This document shows positions 42,510 to 56,100 of a DNA stretch of 64,000 bases, piece after piece. Each line of letters opens with the position of its first letter. Position 1 is the stretch's first letter. Made by a program: the position numbers and the translations under genes. This stretch comes from Protula sp. h YS-2021 (Eukaryota; Annelida; Polychaeta; Sabellida; Serpulidae). Location: contig OX457031.1 in NCBI GenBank assembly GCA_949752745.1, positions 27,606,882-27,670,881 of the forward strand, read 5' to 3'. Under the pieces are notes generated by a model that did not search any database, was not told the origin of the DNA, and saw only the letters and a program-made list of their open reading frames with translations.

Positions 42510-43480
42510 GACGTAAGGTGGACTTCGGTTTTATGTGTGCTGTATATGAAATGGAACCGACGTTGCATTTTCAACTTCAGAATGACGTCGGGTTCCGACG
42601 TCAATCTGACGTCGGGTTTTGGTTGTATATGAAGTGGAATTGACATCGGATTTTCAACGCCAGTATGACGTCGGAGTACGATGTCATTCCGACGTCGATT
42701 TTTGGTCGAAAAGCAGAGTGGAACTCAGAACTCCAATCGGCTGTTTTATTCCCCTTGGCCACCTTGTTCAACATCACCCAACAGGCTCTCTTGTGATCTC
42801 TTAGCTGACAAATGCACCCCCTGTCTTTCGCTGTGTTTAGCAAAACTGACTGTGACATAGTTAACAAAACTAACTGTTACATGGTCCAGCGTCCCGTAAT
42901 TTTTTTTATAGCAAATGGCGTCGAAAGTGACGTGCTAGGTTAATAAAAAATTTTGGAAAATGTAAGATATTACTACAAATATGCATAAACGTAAACATTA
43001 TTTTTACCTTAAAAAGTAGTAGTTTCGTTCAACACCCGACATCTTTAGAATGTTAGCGATTCGTTACGAATCCAAAGCTGTTTTTAAACATAATATTCGC
43101 TTTGAATTTCCGAATAAAATAATAAAACACAAAAAACAACCCGCTTAGAAGCACGCAGCATTTTTCACAACGCATTAAAGGCACAGAGTATTTTCTAGGA
43201 ACGCTCCATAAGTACTCAAGGTCATGACGAAAGCCAATGACGTAGTGCGCATCAGCGAAGTACTGGATTATTGACAACATAACACGACGTTTCGCAAATT
43301 CAAATTTGGTTGTAATTACGTCAAGACCAAGTAACTTTATTACCCGTCGATTTACGGCCATATACATTGCGACCAAACCCGACATTTTTACGACGCTTCA
43401 AAAGTTTAAATCTGGTTGTATTGGCGTCATGATCAAATAACTCGGCATTTGCAACCCCAAAGACGTCGGATGTTTGCTGG
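42510..43480. mobile_element. ACGTCG-rich element, right end ATGTTTGCTGGGA (left end unclear)
   Basis: The right end at 43467-43480 is the inverse of TCCCAGCAAACAT, as in the elements at 25553 and 36218. The left part (42550-42710) carries many GACGTCGG words. The left boundary was not found, so this may be a truncated or composite copy. Confidence 0.4.
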
Positions 43481-43489
43481 GAATACTCT

Positions 43490-43945
43490 GAAGTACCGTG
43501 TATGAAATGTAAGTATACGCAGCAGGAGTAGGCAGTATACATTGCATCCACTGTAAGAATATTTAGCATGCAGAATACCAAAGGCAACAGTACACAGAGT
43601 ATCAGGTGTAACAGTATGTAGCACACCGGGTACAAAAATGTAAAATTATGCAGTACGACGGGTAGCAAATATTAAAGTATGCAGTACACTCGATACCAAC
43701 TTATGGATATTTAGCATGTTAAGAACCAAATGCAAGAGTATTCCGTATATGGTGTACCAAAGGTAAGAGTATTGTATACACTGTGTACCAAAGGTAAGAG
43801 TATTGTGTACACTGTGTACCAAAGGTAAGAATGTTCCGTATACTGTGTACCAAAGGTAAGAGTATTATGTACACTGTGGACCAAAGGTAAGAATATTCCG
43901 TATACTGTGTACCAAAGGTAAGAGTATATGAAGCACACCAACTAG
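43490..43945. repeat. 31-bp tandem repeat, decayed on one side
   Basis: Six to seven well-kept units around ACCAAAGGTAAGAGTATTGT at 43740-43945. Increasingly diverged units extend leftwards to about 43490. Confidence 0.85.
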
Positions 43946-44009
43946 CAAAAGTGAGACTGGGCTGCTTCCAATTAAGGGAATGTTAACAGATAATGAGTCA
44001 CAAGTCGTT

Positions 44010-44170
44010 CTTTATTATAGGGATAGATCATGGGGCTGAGTGCTTTGTATGGGATTCGAAAACTCGTGGAAAGCCTGTGGACGAACCGCACAGCGGTGAG
44101 TTCATTGGCCTTCCACAAGTGCTCGAATTCCGTACAAAGCACGACTGCGCCATGGTCTATCGCTATTATA
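44010..44170. repeat. Palindrome with arms of about 63 bp
   Basis: The left arm (about 44012-44074) and right arm (about 44107-44170) are inverse copies with several mismatches, sharing GCTTTGTA, ATTCGA and ATAGA(T/C)CATGG blocks. The loop is about 32 bp. Probably a foldback element. Confidence 0.7.
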
Positions 44171-46399
44171 ACACAAACAGGCAAAATATAGATAGTGAAA
44201 AAAGAAAAAAAAAATCGAGATTCTGCTCGAAAATTTTTCACAGTATTGTCCTGAGACAAGAGTTCCGCATAGCAAGCTGCGCAATGAAAAGGCAAACGTC
44301 ACAAAGCTTTCGTCATAGCTGCTCTGCGTCATGCCTATTGTTTTTCTGTGACTCGGCTTTGTGACTTTTGTACGCGGTTAGAGCACGCTGGCGGTTTCTC
44401 ATGGTTTCTTTTTACTGGAGTGCATTGTTCACTGGATGCGTGTCATAATGGCCCTTCCATTTAACGTTGAATAACGACGAATCTCGACGAAGGGATTGCG
44501 ATGGCCTTTCAGCACCTGACCAACCTGAAATGACTGAATGATGACTATGTTTTATTTACTCATATTATTTTATGAAATGTGTATGATAAGTCGCCATTTC
44601 TTTTGAAAATTTGCGATAATGAACGTAAAGAAATAACAAAACAATCACGAATTGCTTCACAATTGATAACAATTAAATGCCATCTCAATGTAAACGGCAG
44701 CTCTGTAGCTTCCCTCTGCTTTGTGTTTTCAACAGAATATTAATGCCCATTGTGGGTAATAAGTCAGCAATACGACATCACTTAAGCAATCATAAATCAC
44801 TGCATATTGTTTCCACGCTTCGTTGCTTAAAAGAGCAAAATTGACTCTTGCACGTCATTTAAACTGGGTGATATTGTCTCAAAGGTTTCTTTAAAATACA
44901 GGTTCCATATAAATATCCACTAATGATAAAACTGGTAGGGGAAAATTGGATGTTTTCAACAAAGAACACTGTTGTAAAACGAAAGTGAGACGAGTATTTT
45001 GCCAGGATACGATTGACAGTACTTGTCTAAATCTCGCTGCCACGCGGTATAGGGGGAGGGGGGGGGGAGAGACTTGATTGCACATGCGTTAACTATACGT
45101 GTCTAAGAAATAGAGACAAGGGGATGGTGGCAATCTCCTGCGAGACGCGGTTCGAGTGCCAACTTTGTTAAAAGGGTTTTTCATTAAAAAGGTATATAAG
45201 TTATTGGAAATGGGCGGTTTTTTTTATATAATTATTATATTGTAAAATCCCCGTTTGGTTAATAATGGGAGTATTTTTCAAGGCTGGCACTCCTCGTTTG
45301 AGGGTCATTTTTAAATGTCAAGGTAACCAGGCTGAACGTGAGTGTCCTCCCCCCTTCTCCAGAGCCGTTGTTTTATACAAATGGATAAAAAACCTTAAAA
45401 TAACAACAGGGTGAATTGAATAATTATGACGCCAAAGAGACCATTAGTCGTTGAAAGAACACTGTGGTGAAAGCCGGGGTGGGGTTTGAGGTTGGAGGGA
45501 GGGGGGAGAGGGGGGTCTCATAATGCCACAAATAAAATGCAGTTTTCTTCTTTCCGCTCCTCAAGCGTAAATTTGCTATATTGTTCAACATATTTGCCAA
45601 TGTCCACTCATAACACTTCAATCGAAGGTAGTCATTTTTGTTGACTGTCAGGCATTTCATGGGTTAATGTAAAGCGTCTTCAAATGGTGGCTCCATTAGG
45701 AATTTGCTTTCACCACAGAGACCTTAAGGCACACGAGACAGGGGCATATTAGGTTTGCGTTGACTCCCACTAACTAATCCACTTACAAGCAAAAAGAAGA
45801 ATTGCTGACTCTCTAATGATCATGTACAACAGGAGCAAAAGTGTGTGCTAAGAATCGGGTTTCTCCACACACCGCCAGCCAATTTACTACTCAATTAAGC
45901 CAAATAAGACACACAAATCTTGTTAAGGTTGTTTTGAGGGCGTGTAATGCAATCATCAGGATTCTCTCGAGTGCAGTTTTGTTGCCTGATTTGGCACCTT
46001 CTTTTAAGCAACAGTTTGGAACCTGATTTTAAGCAGACAATTTAAAGACATTAATTTCATCTTTTTCACATGCATTTCATTCACAGGACCAACATTAACT
46101 CATTCTTTTTCCGAGACACTTTCCTGGTGGTAGTTAGTCGTTCAGACCATCCATGTAATCAGTCCTTGAGGTTCAATGTAGAACATGGATCTGCAACAAC
46201 ACTCCGGGTATCGTGTCAACAAGAAATTCTCCCTTTGTCTTACTGCACCATAGCTTGGCATCTTGTGCACACGAGATTGTTCAATCTTGTGTTTTTAGAG
46301 CAGCGATATGAGGTGCTGTTTATTCATGAGAATCCGGAATTTTCAGTTGTTTTAAAGAAATTTTTGTCTGAGAGTGTCTTTTCTGTCTCCCTCTATCTC
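44171..46399. other. Intergenic stretch upstream of the GT92 gene
   Basis: No gene recognised. GGTTCGAGTGCC at about 45153 resembles a tRNA B box, but no tRNA fold was found. G-runs occur at 45054-45068. Confidence 0.5.
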
Positions 46400-46995
<596 letters not shown>

Positions 46996-47273
46996 GCTCT
47001 TTGCCTCTCTGATTCTTTGTACTATACAGTTCCATTTTCTTAAACACGAGCCAGGTCAGATTTATAAGAGCAATAACATCTGTTTTTCTCAGATCAATTA
47101 TATTTAGTCGTTTTGCTTTTATTGATTCCCATTTTTAAACACTCTGTGCTGTTTCTGGTTGTTAATCTATTTCTACGTTCATGTCTTTGCATTTAAAATT
47201 CAATATTCAGGCATAAAGGCAACGTGTACATAAACAACTAATTAAAAAAAGTGCCAAATTTATTGGATAAAGA

Positions 47274-48818
47274 ATGCTTATCAAAAGCAGTGTTCGAGTT
47301 TTAGTGATTGCTTGTGTTATCTTGCAGTTTATTTTCATTGTGTTGTGGTCATATAAGAAAAGAATGGATTGGAAGTCTTATATCACATATCATGAGGATA
47401 CGGATCTTTATTTGCATACGTTGTCGACCTCTGTTCAAAATAAATCACGCGGCACTTTCACAAGGAGATACCCAAATAGGTTTAGGGTTAAGCCGACGCC
47501 ATTTCCCGTGCAAACTTTGATTGACTGCGCTAATTATACAGTAAAACCAGCAGTACGTGTCAACCAAATGTGGCAGAGGATGTCTGGATTGGAAGAAAAA
47601 ATATCCAGGAGTCCGGATTTGGTTGTGTACAGCGCTTACTTTGATGACAGAAAGATAGATACTCCACGGATAAGGCTGATAGTATCAGCCATCGATAACG
47701 ATGTACTTCCTCAGACAGTACCCCTCTACTGTGTACTGTGGTATCGGGATGATACTAAAGTTACTAGTACAATATCTCTCAATAATGTTACGGGAATATC
47801 AAAGGCAAGTAGTGTGGACTTAAAAATAACAAAACAGTATATTATCACTTGCCCGGCTGTTAAATTGAAACAGGGTTACCCAGTGTCTGTTGGCTTATCC
47901 ACGGAGTCATGCTCTGTTGCTATGAAACAGTCTGTTCAAATACCACGTACTTTGCCACACTTCCGTTTTGGTATATGCGCACCGATATTCTACGGTTTCA
48001 TTTCAAGGCAAGAAGCTATTGCTTTAATCGAATGGATACAAATTTACCGGAAACTAGGTGTTTCTGGATTTCATTTTTACAGCGTTCTACTAGAAACCCA
48101 TCCCACTTTTCAGAAACTGCTGGATTTTTATATTAAAACAGGCGTTGCCACTATGACAGCAATAGAGCCAAGTACTATTGCTTACAAAACAGCAAGTACT
48201 TATGCTGTTAAAGTGTCACTACACCGTTTATTTTTAAACGATTGTTTTCTCAGATATATGCACAGATATGACTATGTCATTGTTGTTGATTTGGATGACG
48301 TTATGTTACCAAAGAAACATGATTCATTTGAAGACATGATACAAAGTTATAATGCTAAATATAACTCAGATCCTAAATACCCACCCACATTCCTCACTAA
48401 AAATGTTAACTTTTTTCTGGATTTGAAACCAGAAGGAAATCAAAGTGATTCTCTTATAACATCGCGATTTTTTCGTAATATCGGAATAGCACTGCCTGGA
48501 AAAGCGCAAAAGAAAAAAGCCATAATAAGTACAAAATCATGTGACCTTATATGGCACCACGGTTGCGCTCATTGGATAGACAGAGCGCAGAATCGGCACC
48601 TTCCCTCAGAGGACATTATTACCCACCACTACAGAAGATCATGCTCACAGTCATATGTTCAAAACCAAAGCGATACATTACGACGGTTTGCTTGCAAAAA
48701 ATCATTAAAGGGAAATATATACCGAGACTATTCTGCTTTAAAATACAGAGAATATCTGCTGCAGAATGTCAACAATATTTCTTTAACATTAAATATTGAC
48801 ATTAAAGACCATTATTGA
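47274..48818 (+). CDS. GT92 family glycosyltransferase (single exon)
   Basis: 514 residues in one uninterrupted frame. It is a type II membrane protein: a short basic start, a hydrophobic anchor at about 8-27, then a stem and a catalytic domain of the GT92 (DUF23) family. In C. elegans and plants, members add galactose to N-glycan core fucose or to pectic galactan; the donor and acceptor of this one cannot be read from sequence. Seen: FGICAPIFYGF (about 230), EWIQIYRKLGVSGFHFYS, the metal-binding DLDDVMLP (339-346), TKNVNFF, a late WHHGCAHW and the closing HHYRRSC motif. The ATG has A at -3. An AG after a pyrimidine stretch at about 47210 may mark a 5' untranslated exon. AATAAA lies 259 bp after the stop. 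There is no frameshift or stop, so it is likely functional; single-exon form fits either retroposition or family style. Confidence 0.93.
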   Translation: MLIKSSVRVLVIACVILQFIFIVLWSYKKRMDWKSYITYHEDTDLYLHTLSTSVQNKSRGTFTRRYPNRFRVKPTPFPVQTLIDCANYTVKPAVRVNQMWQRMSGLEEKISRSPDLVVYSAYFDDRKIDTPRIRLIVSAIDNDVLPQTVPLYCVLWYRDDTKVTSTISLNNVTGISKASSVDLKITKQYIITCPAVKLKQGYPVSVGLSTESCSVAMKQSVQIPRTLPHFRFGICAPIFYGFISRQEAIALIEWIQIYRKLGVSGFHFYSVLLETHPTFQKLLDFYIKTGVATMTAIEPSTIAYKTASTYAVKVSLHRLFLNDCFLRYMHRYDYVIVVDLDDVMLPKKHDSFEDMIQSYNAKYNSDPKYPPTFLTKNVNFFLDLKPEGNQSDSLITSRFFRNIGIALPGKAQKKKAIISTKSCDLIWHHGCAHWIDRAQNRHLPSEDIITHHYRRSCSQSYVQNQSDTLRRFACKKSLKGNIYRDYSALKYREYLLQNVNNISLTLNIDIKDHY

Positions 48819-49978
48819 TTATTTTCTGCAATGAATCAGACCACTGTTTTATCAATACATGCACCGTTTCAATGTTGGTTACTCTTTATTGATGAAAAAC
48901 GCTGATTTAGGGAAGTTTTGGGGCCTTTTATCAAATAGAAGCAATGGTTATTTATTTAACACCTATCCTCCATGAAATTTCAGAATTGTACAACATGGAT
49001 AATATGCAATACACATGTGGTAACTGAATAATATTTATAACCCTTGACAAACTGGTTAAAGATAATCTCGTCTCTTAATAAAACTTATTCCTAAATGAAC
49101 ACAAACCTTTTGAAAAATTCTCGAAAATCTTGACACAAATACGAGCCTGACCTGTGAGCTCTTGTACAGGAATGGCAAAGTTACAAATACTTTAGCAGAT
49201 GAAGATTTCCGCATAACATCGGTTTTTGTATAATTTTAACTGCCTGTTTGGACAACCAAAATTTGGCTAGAGGGTGGATGATATTTATGTGTTGACATAG
49301 TTGAGACACTGATACAGGCATTACTGCTACGTTTGCGTGCTGTCATGACACACAAAGATAGAATGCAATCTTTGAAACACTGACTTCTTAATTGACAATT
49401 CAGTTCAGTTTGATCGGAAAACGATATAGCATTGTAAAATCATCCGGTATATTGAGAGTCCCTTATTTTCAATACTAAAACAGGACATACAGTTGCATAA
49501 AGAAATTGTACTTTTAACAATTTTAAATATGACTTGTTAGAAGTGCTTCTAGATTTTCTTTCAAGCCTTGGACCACATCAAGACCAAATCTGCTCACCAT
49601 ACAATGACTGAAATCTAATACTATGGCTTTTTCGAATTTTTTTTCAATCATCTATTGGATGCCTTAAAGTTATCTTATGGACAAAACATTAGCAATCATC
49701 TCAATTCCCCATTTAATTTCCTTATATTTCGTACGGTTCTTAGGAATTATTGGGTATTTTGTGTATTATGGAAATAAATGGAGGAGAAAAAGAGGCTGAC
49801 CGATCTAGCATGGTTTGCGGTTTATCGATGGCGTCCGTTCCTGCGGTGTCACCGTACTAGTTTGTTATCCGATTTAGTACATTCTTCTAAACAAAGATTA
49901 CATTGGAAACAAGTGATCACAAATATTTTGCAACAGAGGTATAGCATACTGTGTTCAAAGTAAATTCCACATATACAT
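48819..49978. other. 3' flank of the GT92 gene
   Basis: Contains the 3' untranslated region up to the AATAAA at 49077. No further gene was recognised; a 61-codon frame at 49778-49963 has no support. Confidence 0.5.
49077..49082 (+). terminator. Polyadenylation signal AATAAA (GT92 gene)
   Basis: First AATAAA after the GT92 stop codon. Confidence 0.55.
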
Positions 49979-51228
49979 TGTACCACCCATCATTCTCGTG
50001 ACCAGTCATTCTCGTGACCCGTCCTTCTTATGACCTCCCATTCTCGTGACTCGTCATTTTCGTGACCTGTGATTTTCGTGACCAGTCATTTTCGTGACCC
50101 GTCATTCTTATGACCGTCATTCTCGTGACCGGTGTCCCAGTGATTGTAGTCCCCCGTCCTCATTCCTAGGAATCATTGCCCCCCCCCCCCCCATGGACCA
50201 CAGTCACTAGTGAATATGGTCCCCCTCTAGTGAACACGGTCCCCCGGGAGACCATAATCCCTTAGGAAAAATGGCCCCCAAACTTAAAAATAGTTAGGAA
50301 TATGCAACTGAATTCAGAGATATTGCGAATAAAATTATGCTTGCCTTTGCATGAATTCTTCATCTAGCAAAATTTACTAACCAAAATTATTTTCAAACGA
50401 TTTCATCAGATTTATGATGAATAGATTATTTATTACAGCAAATGTATATGCTTTCATCTGAAGAGATCAATGCAACACGATGGCCAAAATTTGTAACTGG
50501 TAAATCCCTGATTTAATCCTTTTCGTTACTCCATGAATCCACATGTAAGATTCTAACACAACTTATATGTGATGTTTGACATCAATAATTTAGGGATGAT
50601 CGCGCATGAGTAAATCTTGAGTAAATCTATTTAAAACCTAAGGAATCCACACCCAAATTTGCCCTTTATAAGGTGCCCATTTTTTTCAAATTATCATGAT
50701 TCAGAAAACATAAGCTGTGTAGAAAATCAAAGTAAAAAGCGAATTCTTGAAACATACAAGTGGCTCAAATACACAGCTGCCTTGTTGAAACTTAAAGCAC
50801 TTGGCAAGTTAATAAAATCTACTCAGAACATTTATATCAGTAACCTAGCAGATCATTATACTGCATTATACATTAAACATTATACAGTTTATGCAATATA
50901 ATATATAGAATGTAAGCATCTGCACAGTGTTTGTTAAAACTAGTTATATTTGTTGTATGTAAATAAATATGATTGGAATTTGCAATAAAATTTATGAAAA
51001 TAACTCTTATTTGCTCCTACTTTATTCAAAATCTATAATTTGACAGCGTTCAGGCACCATAAATAACGCACATCCATGATATCAAGGGGGGACCGTAATC
51101 ACTAGAGGGGGACCCTAATCCCTAGTGATCATGGTCCGTGGGGACCGTAATCACTGGGGGACCGTGTTCACTGTCACACGGTCATTCTTATGACCTGCTA
51201 TTCTCGTGGCCGGTCATTCTCAATTCCA
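49979..51228. mobile_element. Element with short-motif arrays at both ends
   Basis: The left end has about nine copies of a 16-bp motif (GGTCATTCTCGTGACC, itself near-palindromic), then GTCCCC/CACTAGTGA-type words at 50130-50280. The right end has the latter words inverted (51085-51165) followed by two to three copies of the 16-bp motif. The middle is AT-rich with no recognised protein. No clean target duplication was found. Confidence 0.5.
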
Positions 51229-52420
51229 TTTAAATTTAGCCACATCGTTCTTATCCTATCATATTACATATCATATTACCAAATCTTACATACAGTGGAA
51301 GCCAGGAAATTGAATTATGGGACTGAAATGAAATGATTCGATTTCCGGGGACGTTTTGTTTGTGGTGTTCCTCATAATGGGAGGCACCTAGAATGGGGTT
51401 GTTGCCAAATGGTCCTGTATGTGACGTGGTTCTATTTGAGAAGTGGTCCTATATGGAGTTCATCAGCAAAGTTTTGCTTATTCACTGGATATGCCAGACC
51501 TTTGAAAAAACGAGCAATTTTTCATGTTTATTTCAACATAGAAAGGAAGCCTTTCTGTCCTTTCTGATTATATATGCGGGAAACATGTGTTCGGTTGGTA
51601 TTAGTTACTAATATTACTGACACATTTACGGTTCATGTGGGGTTTTCATATCACCAACACATTTTACTGTTGGTATGGGTTTTGATGTTTCTAACGCATT
51701 TTACGATTGGTGTGGGACTGTTCATTTCGCCATTAGAACATGTTATGGGAAGAAAAGACGAGAGAACAGAAGGGAAACTCAATTGTAATGTAATGTTTTA
51801 ATACAGAAGTGCATATGCAGTTTTACTAAGCATTTTACAACTGCATTGTCCTTTGAGCCCCTGAGATCAACTAGGTAATGTCCTCCAAAAGGCCGATATT
51901 TCATGATTTCTAGTCAGATTTTTTAAAATGTGGAAAACTGTGGAAAATGTGGAAAAAATGTGGTAATTTTAAAACATGGTTCATCATTGTCATATTAAGT
52001 AAAAGGCAAATTAAAGTATTGCCAACTTTTCAACTTTTGTATTAAATACAGTTAATAATTAACTGCCAGTCTACAATCACTGTGTTTCAAACCTGACTAG
52101 CACAGCAAACGTGTACAAATTAATTTCTGTTCAAATACATTCAATGTTTACCTGCTTGTTTAGTTTTAATGAGGTTTTCAAGAGAGTTTGATTAACCAGA
52201 TGCCGTATTCATATGCATCTTCTATTTCTGATAAACGTTATTGAAAGGAGGCATAAAATGCAAAATATGTGTTGTATATCACCTATCATTCGGGTGTATA
52301 ACTATTGATAATTATGCACCCTTATACCAGCAAACTGCCAGAATCCCAGAAATCGGACTACTTTCGCTCCGTCACAAGGTTGGTCCGATCATGGGGCTCT
52401 GATGTTTATTGGTACAATAA

Positions 52421-53158
52421 AACCTGTATATTAAGGGCACCTAAGTGATTGAGCTTTTTTGTCCCTAATAGCGAGGTGTCCCTAACATATAGGTTGGGGT
52501 TTGATTGATGATAAACAAAGAATATGACGACTAACAATAAAGCTTTTTTATTCCATCTTGTCTTTCACTAGTCTTGATAATTTTTACTTTTTCTGCAAGT
52601 GGCAATTCGTTTCTTTTCTTTTTTTGTCCCTTCCATGTTTTAATTGCAATTGCGTTTTGAATATAGAAATATCGAGGACCGCGTCTTTTATACATATTGC
52701 TAAGCCCAGAGATGACATTTTTAACTCGGTGTATCATTATTTCAAAGAACAAGGGATTTAACTTTTGTCTAAGACATAACAAAACTGTCATTTATTCTGA
52801 TCCCCCTTGTCTAAAAGCCTCCACACAACCCCGTTTGTGTAGCATGATACGAGGTACTCTGGAAGGGTAAGCACTCTCCCCGAAATGCTGGCAAACAATA
52901 TGCTGTGAAACGGCTTATGTCCATTGTTTACTTTGAGAGACATAAAACAGCTATCCCTAATATGCAGGTTAATTACAGTGTAAAACTCGACTTACGGGCA
53001 AAAAAGCTGTCTCTAGTCCTTAATAGCGAAGTGTCCTTATTAAACAGGTTTTTTTCAGTACAAAAGTCAATCCGATTTCAAAAGAGACGGACGTCGACTG
53101 TCCCTTATTCTCAGGTGTCCCTAATATGCAGGTTGTCCTTGAGGCAGGTTTTACTGTA
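52421..53158 (-). mobile_element. pogo/Tigger-like element, internally deleted
   Basis: The ends are imperfect inverted repeats: AATAAAACCTGTATATTAAG on the left, and on the right the inverse of CAGTAAAACCTGCCTCAAGG, next to TA. Several inner blocks repeat the same words (GTCCCTAATA, GGTGTCC). Inside, on the minus strand near 52640-52530, is a fragment with KKKRNELPLAEKVKIIK, like the N-terminal HTH of Tigger/CENP-B transposases. The catalytic domain is absent. Confidence 0.6.
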
Positions 53159-56100
53159 TTTATATAAAGCTATATTAAGACAATTCATTTGATGAATTTT
53201 AGATACATCAGTACCTTTAACAAGTTCGCTCTCGAAACCTAACCTAATAAATAAATTAAAGAGTTCTGTGGAGAACTAAATGAACAGCAGGCTTTGTTGA
53301 CTTGATTTTAAGACTACTGAATTATGATATTCCTACGAGCTTGCACAAGAATTTTGCAATAAAGCAATTGAAACAAGAGCTGAAATATCCAAACGAAAAT
53401 CGAATACATTCACAAAGGATTTATTGTAAAAACTGTGGTGCCATTGCAACACTCTGCGATTGCAAAAACTATGAATAATTGTTTGTACAGTTTAGTACAC
53501 ATTTCATTATGTTTATTTTAAAAGATAAATCTGTTCAATTTAAGATATAGCACATGGTAGAGAACATGAGGTTTGTCAGCTACATATTAATGTTGCATAT
53601 GCTTGTAATTCGTAAACAGTGGCGTTGTCTAACCAGTCACTGGCGGTTCAGTCCAGTATTATTTTTTGCACAATTACTGTCTCTTATAATAAAATATTTT
53701 GCACTTGTCTGCAATGTTTTCCTTCTCTCAGTTGTAAGAAAGTTAAAAGAACACTTTCGGTAGCTCGCAGCGTGACGTGTCCGGTACTGGAAGACCGTAT
53801 CTGCTCATCATATGTGTTGCTGAAACAGCACTGTTTTCTTTGTACGCGCACTAAAATCATAAAATAAAAAATAGATATTCCTCAACCTACTCTGACTCCA
53901 CCACAATGTCAATTTACTGCTGTTTTTAGTGAGTAGCGATGCTAACATATTGCTCAGTGACGTGAATCCCGGCAATTCAAAGTAGTGAAATTAATGACCC
54001 AAAACGTTCTATTCAATCCATTACGACGCAATGTCAAAACGATAAGATCTATATTGGTTCGCACGACAAATTTGCAAGCAAATAAAACATCAAATGCAAA
54101 TGTTAATTGCTCCTGAAAAGAATTTGTCCTCAAAGAGTTGCATGCAAGCGTTATCCAAGAGCATAAATCCAACAGCGCTGTCCCACATTATAGCAATTAG
54201 TTTTTGTTGCCAAAACAATAGCATTTTGCGCACTTTAACTCAGTTTTGAGTAATGAATAAGTCTATTACATCTAAGCATGCAATAGAGTATCTTCTAGAC
54301 AAACAGGGAGTTACATTATTTCAGCAACCGATTTGATGAATGTAACTTTGGCATTGCGATGTCAGCAGTTCTAAATTTGAAAATAGAGATATTAACGATG
54401 GAAGATGTTTTGTAAAATTCTTTTTCCAAGTTATTTATGGACAAGTTTTTCAAAATTGTTCTTACTTGGATTGATTTTCCCTCTGGTGCTCTATGGCATG
54501 ATAAACTGGTGCCCCAACCGATGATAAACAAAGAGTTGGTCCTTTCATTCACGATATGCTTTTTAAAAGATACATTTAGGTCAGTTCCAAACTGTGTTAA
54601 CTCATACACTCTAAGTGTTTTACTGAAATTTACAGGCCATTCGAAGGGTTATTACACACTGTGAAATATTCTATTTATTCAGATAACTACAATTTTACTA
54701 AATATGCAAACTAAACTAAACGAAGATGCCACAATGTGACAAGTACACGACTATTGACTTTATCATACAGTTTTAAACGCTATTTCAAATAGCATCCATG
54801 GTGAAACCTGAAACCTTAGACGCCGGATTTCTGCTGTCCGTTGTTTTTTATTCGTGTCAGTGGAGGCATCCAGAAACATCCTGTTTTCATCCATCAAACA
54901 TATTACAGAATAAGCTAAAAGCTCTGAGTTATTTTCTTCCTTGCCCACTAAGTAACGTGTATCAAATAGTGGGTTTCAACAGTTATCTTATCCATAAACC
55001 AGATGTCAGTGCACAGTGCGTGTGCTCAGACTCAAATCCTGTCAGTTGTTAAGGAAAAATTGAAAGAAACAAGTCTACCAGAATTGACTTTTTTCTCGAA
55101 AGCTCTGAAATTCTGAATTATTTAATTTTCTATGCGGTGCAGAAAAATATATTTGTAAAAGAAACAAGCAAGAAAAGACTACAAAATCTATTTTCTCAAA
55201 AACACTGAAATTCTGAATTATTTAATTTTCTATGCGGTGCAGAAAAATATATTGTTGAAAGGAACAAGCAAGAAAAGACTACAAAATCTATTTTTTCGAA
55301 AGCTCTGAAATTCTGAATTGTTGGTGCAGTGCACTTTCTATATGGTGCAGTAAATAGACATTTGTGATATTTTTCAACCAAGTTTATAAGTGAGATCCGC
55401 TATGTATTAATTGTAAGAGGATTTTTATGTTTTTCTATTAACGAATTTTTACTTCTTTTCCTCCACCACTGAAGACACGTTGGTTATAACGATTTTCACT
55501 TCAAAACGATAACAATTTCAAAGCAAAATTTTATTCGTTTGCTAAAGGTGTATAGATCAGAACGACTTAAAAGCTAAGTGTATATCCTGATGCGAACAAA
55601 CACCGCATTGTTTTTACTAATTGGCCACAGTCTTTTCAACACTTTGCAAGTGAATGACCGACAACGGACGTATTCAATTGCGTGATCCTTTAATTATCAA
55701 CTTTTAACATTAGCTTTTGATTCCAGCCCCACCTCTGCTACTAAAATTATGGTCATTTTTATTGATGCACATGGCACAAGTACATTAGATTTTAGCCCCT
55801 TTCATAATTACATTTCAATGCTTTGCGTGTATTTATAAAGACAACAAACTTCATATACGGTTCCCTTTTTGTTGAGTAGCTCATTTCATTGCTATAGCGT
55901 ACCGTATTTAATGAAGCAATGTGTTTTGAAGCAATATTTATGTAAAATTTGCTTTAATTTATCTAGTCACTCCTTTTTTTATTCATATCACAGTTGCTGA
56001 AGGGTGTATGCACATCTTGTTACTTGTAGATGGACAAGTTATAAACACTGAACGCGTTTTACCTCGAACACTTATATACAACATTTATTCTGCATGAATA

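Noticed and set aside
43993..44364. 123-codon plus-strand frame and its 107-codon antisense
   Set aside because: Both arise from the palindrome at 44010-44170; similar peptide words on both strands betray the inverted repeat.
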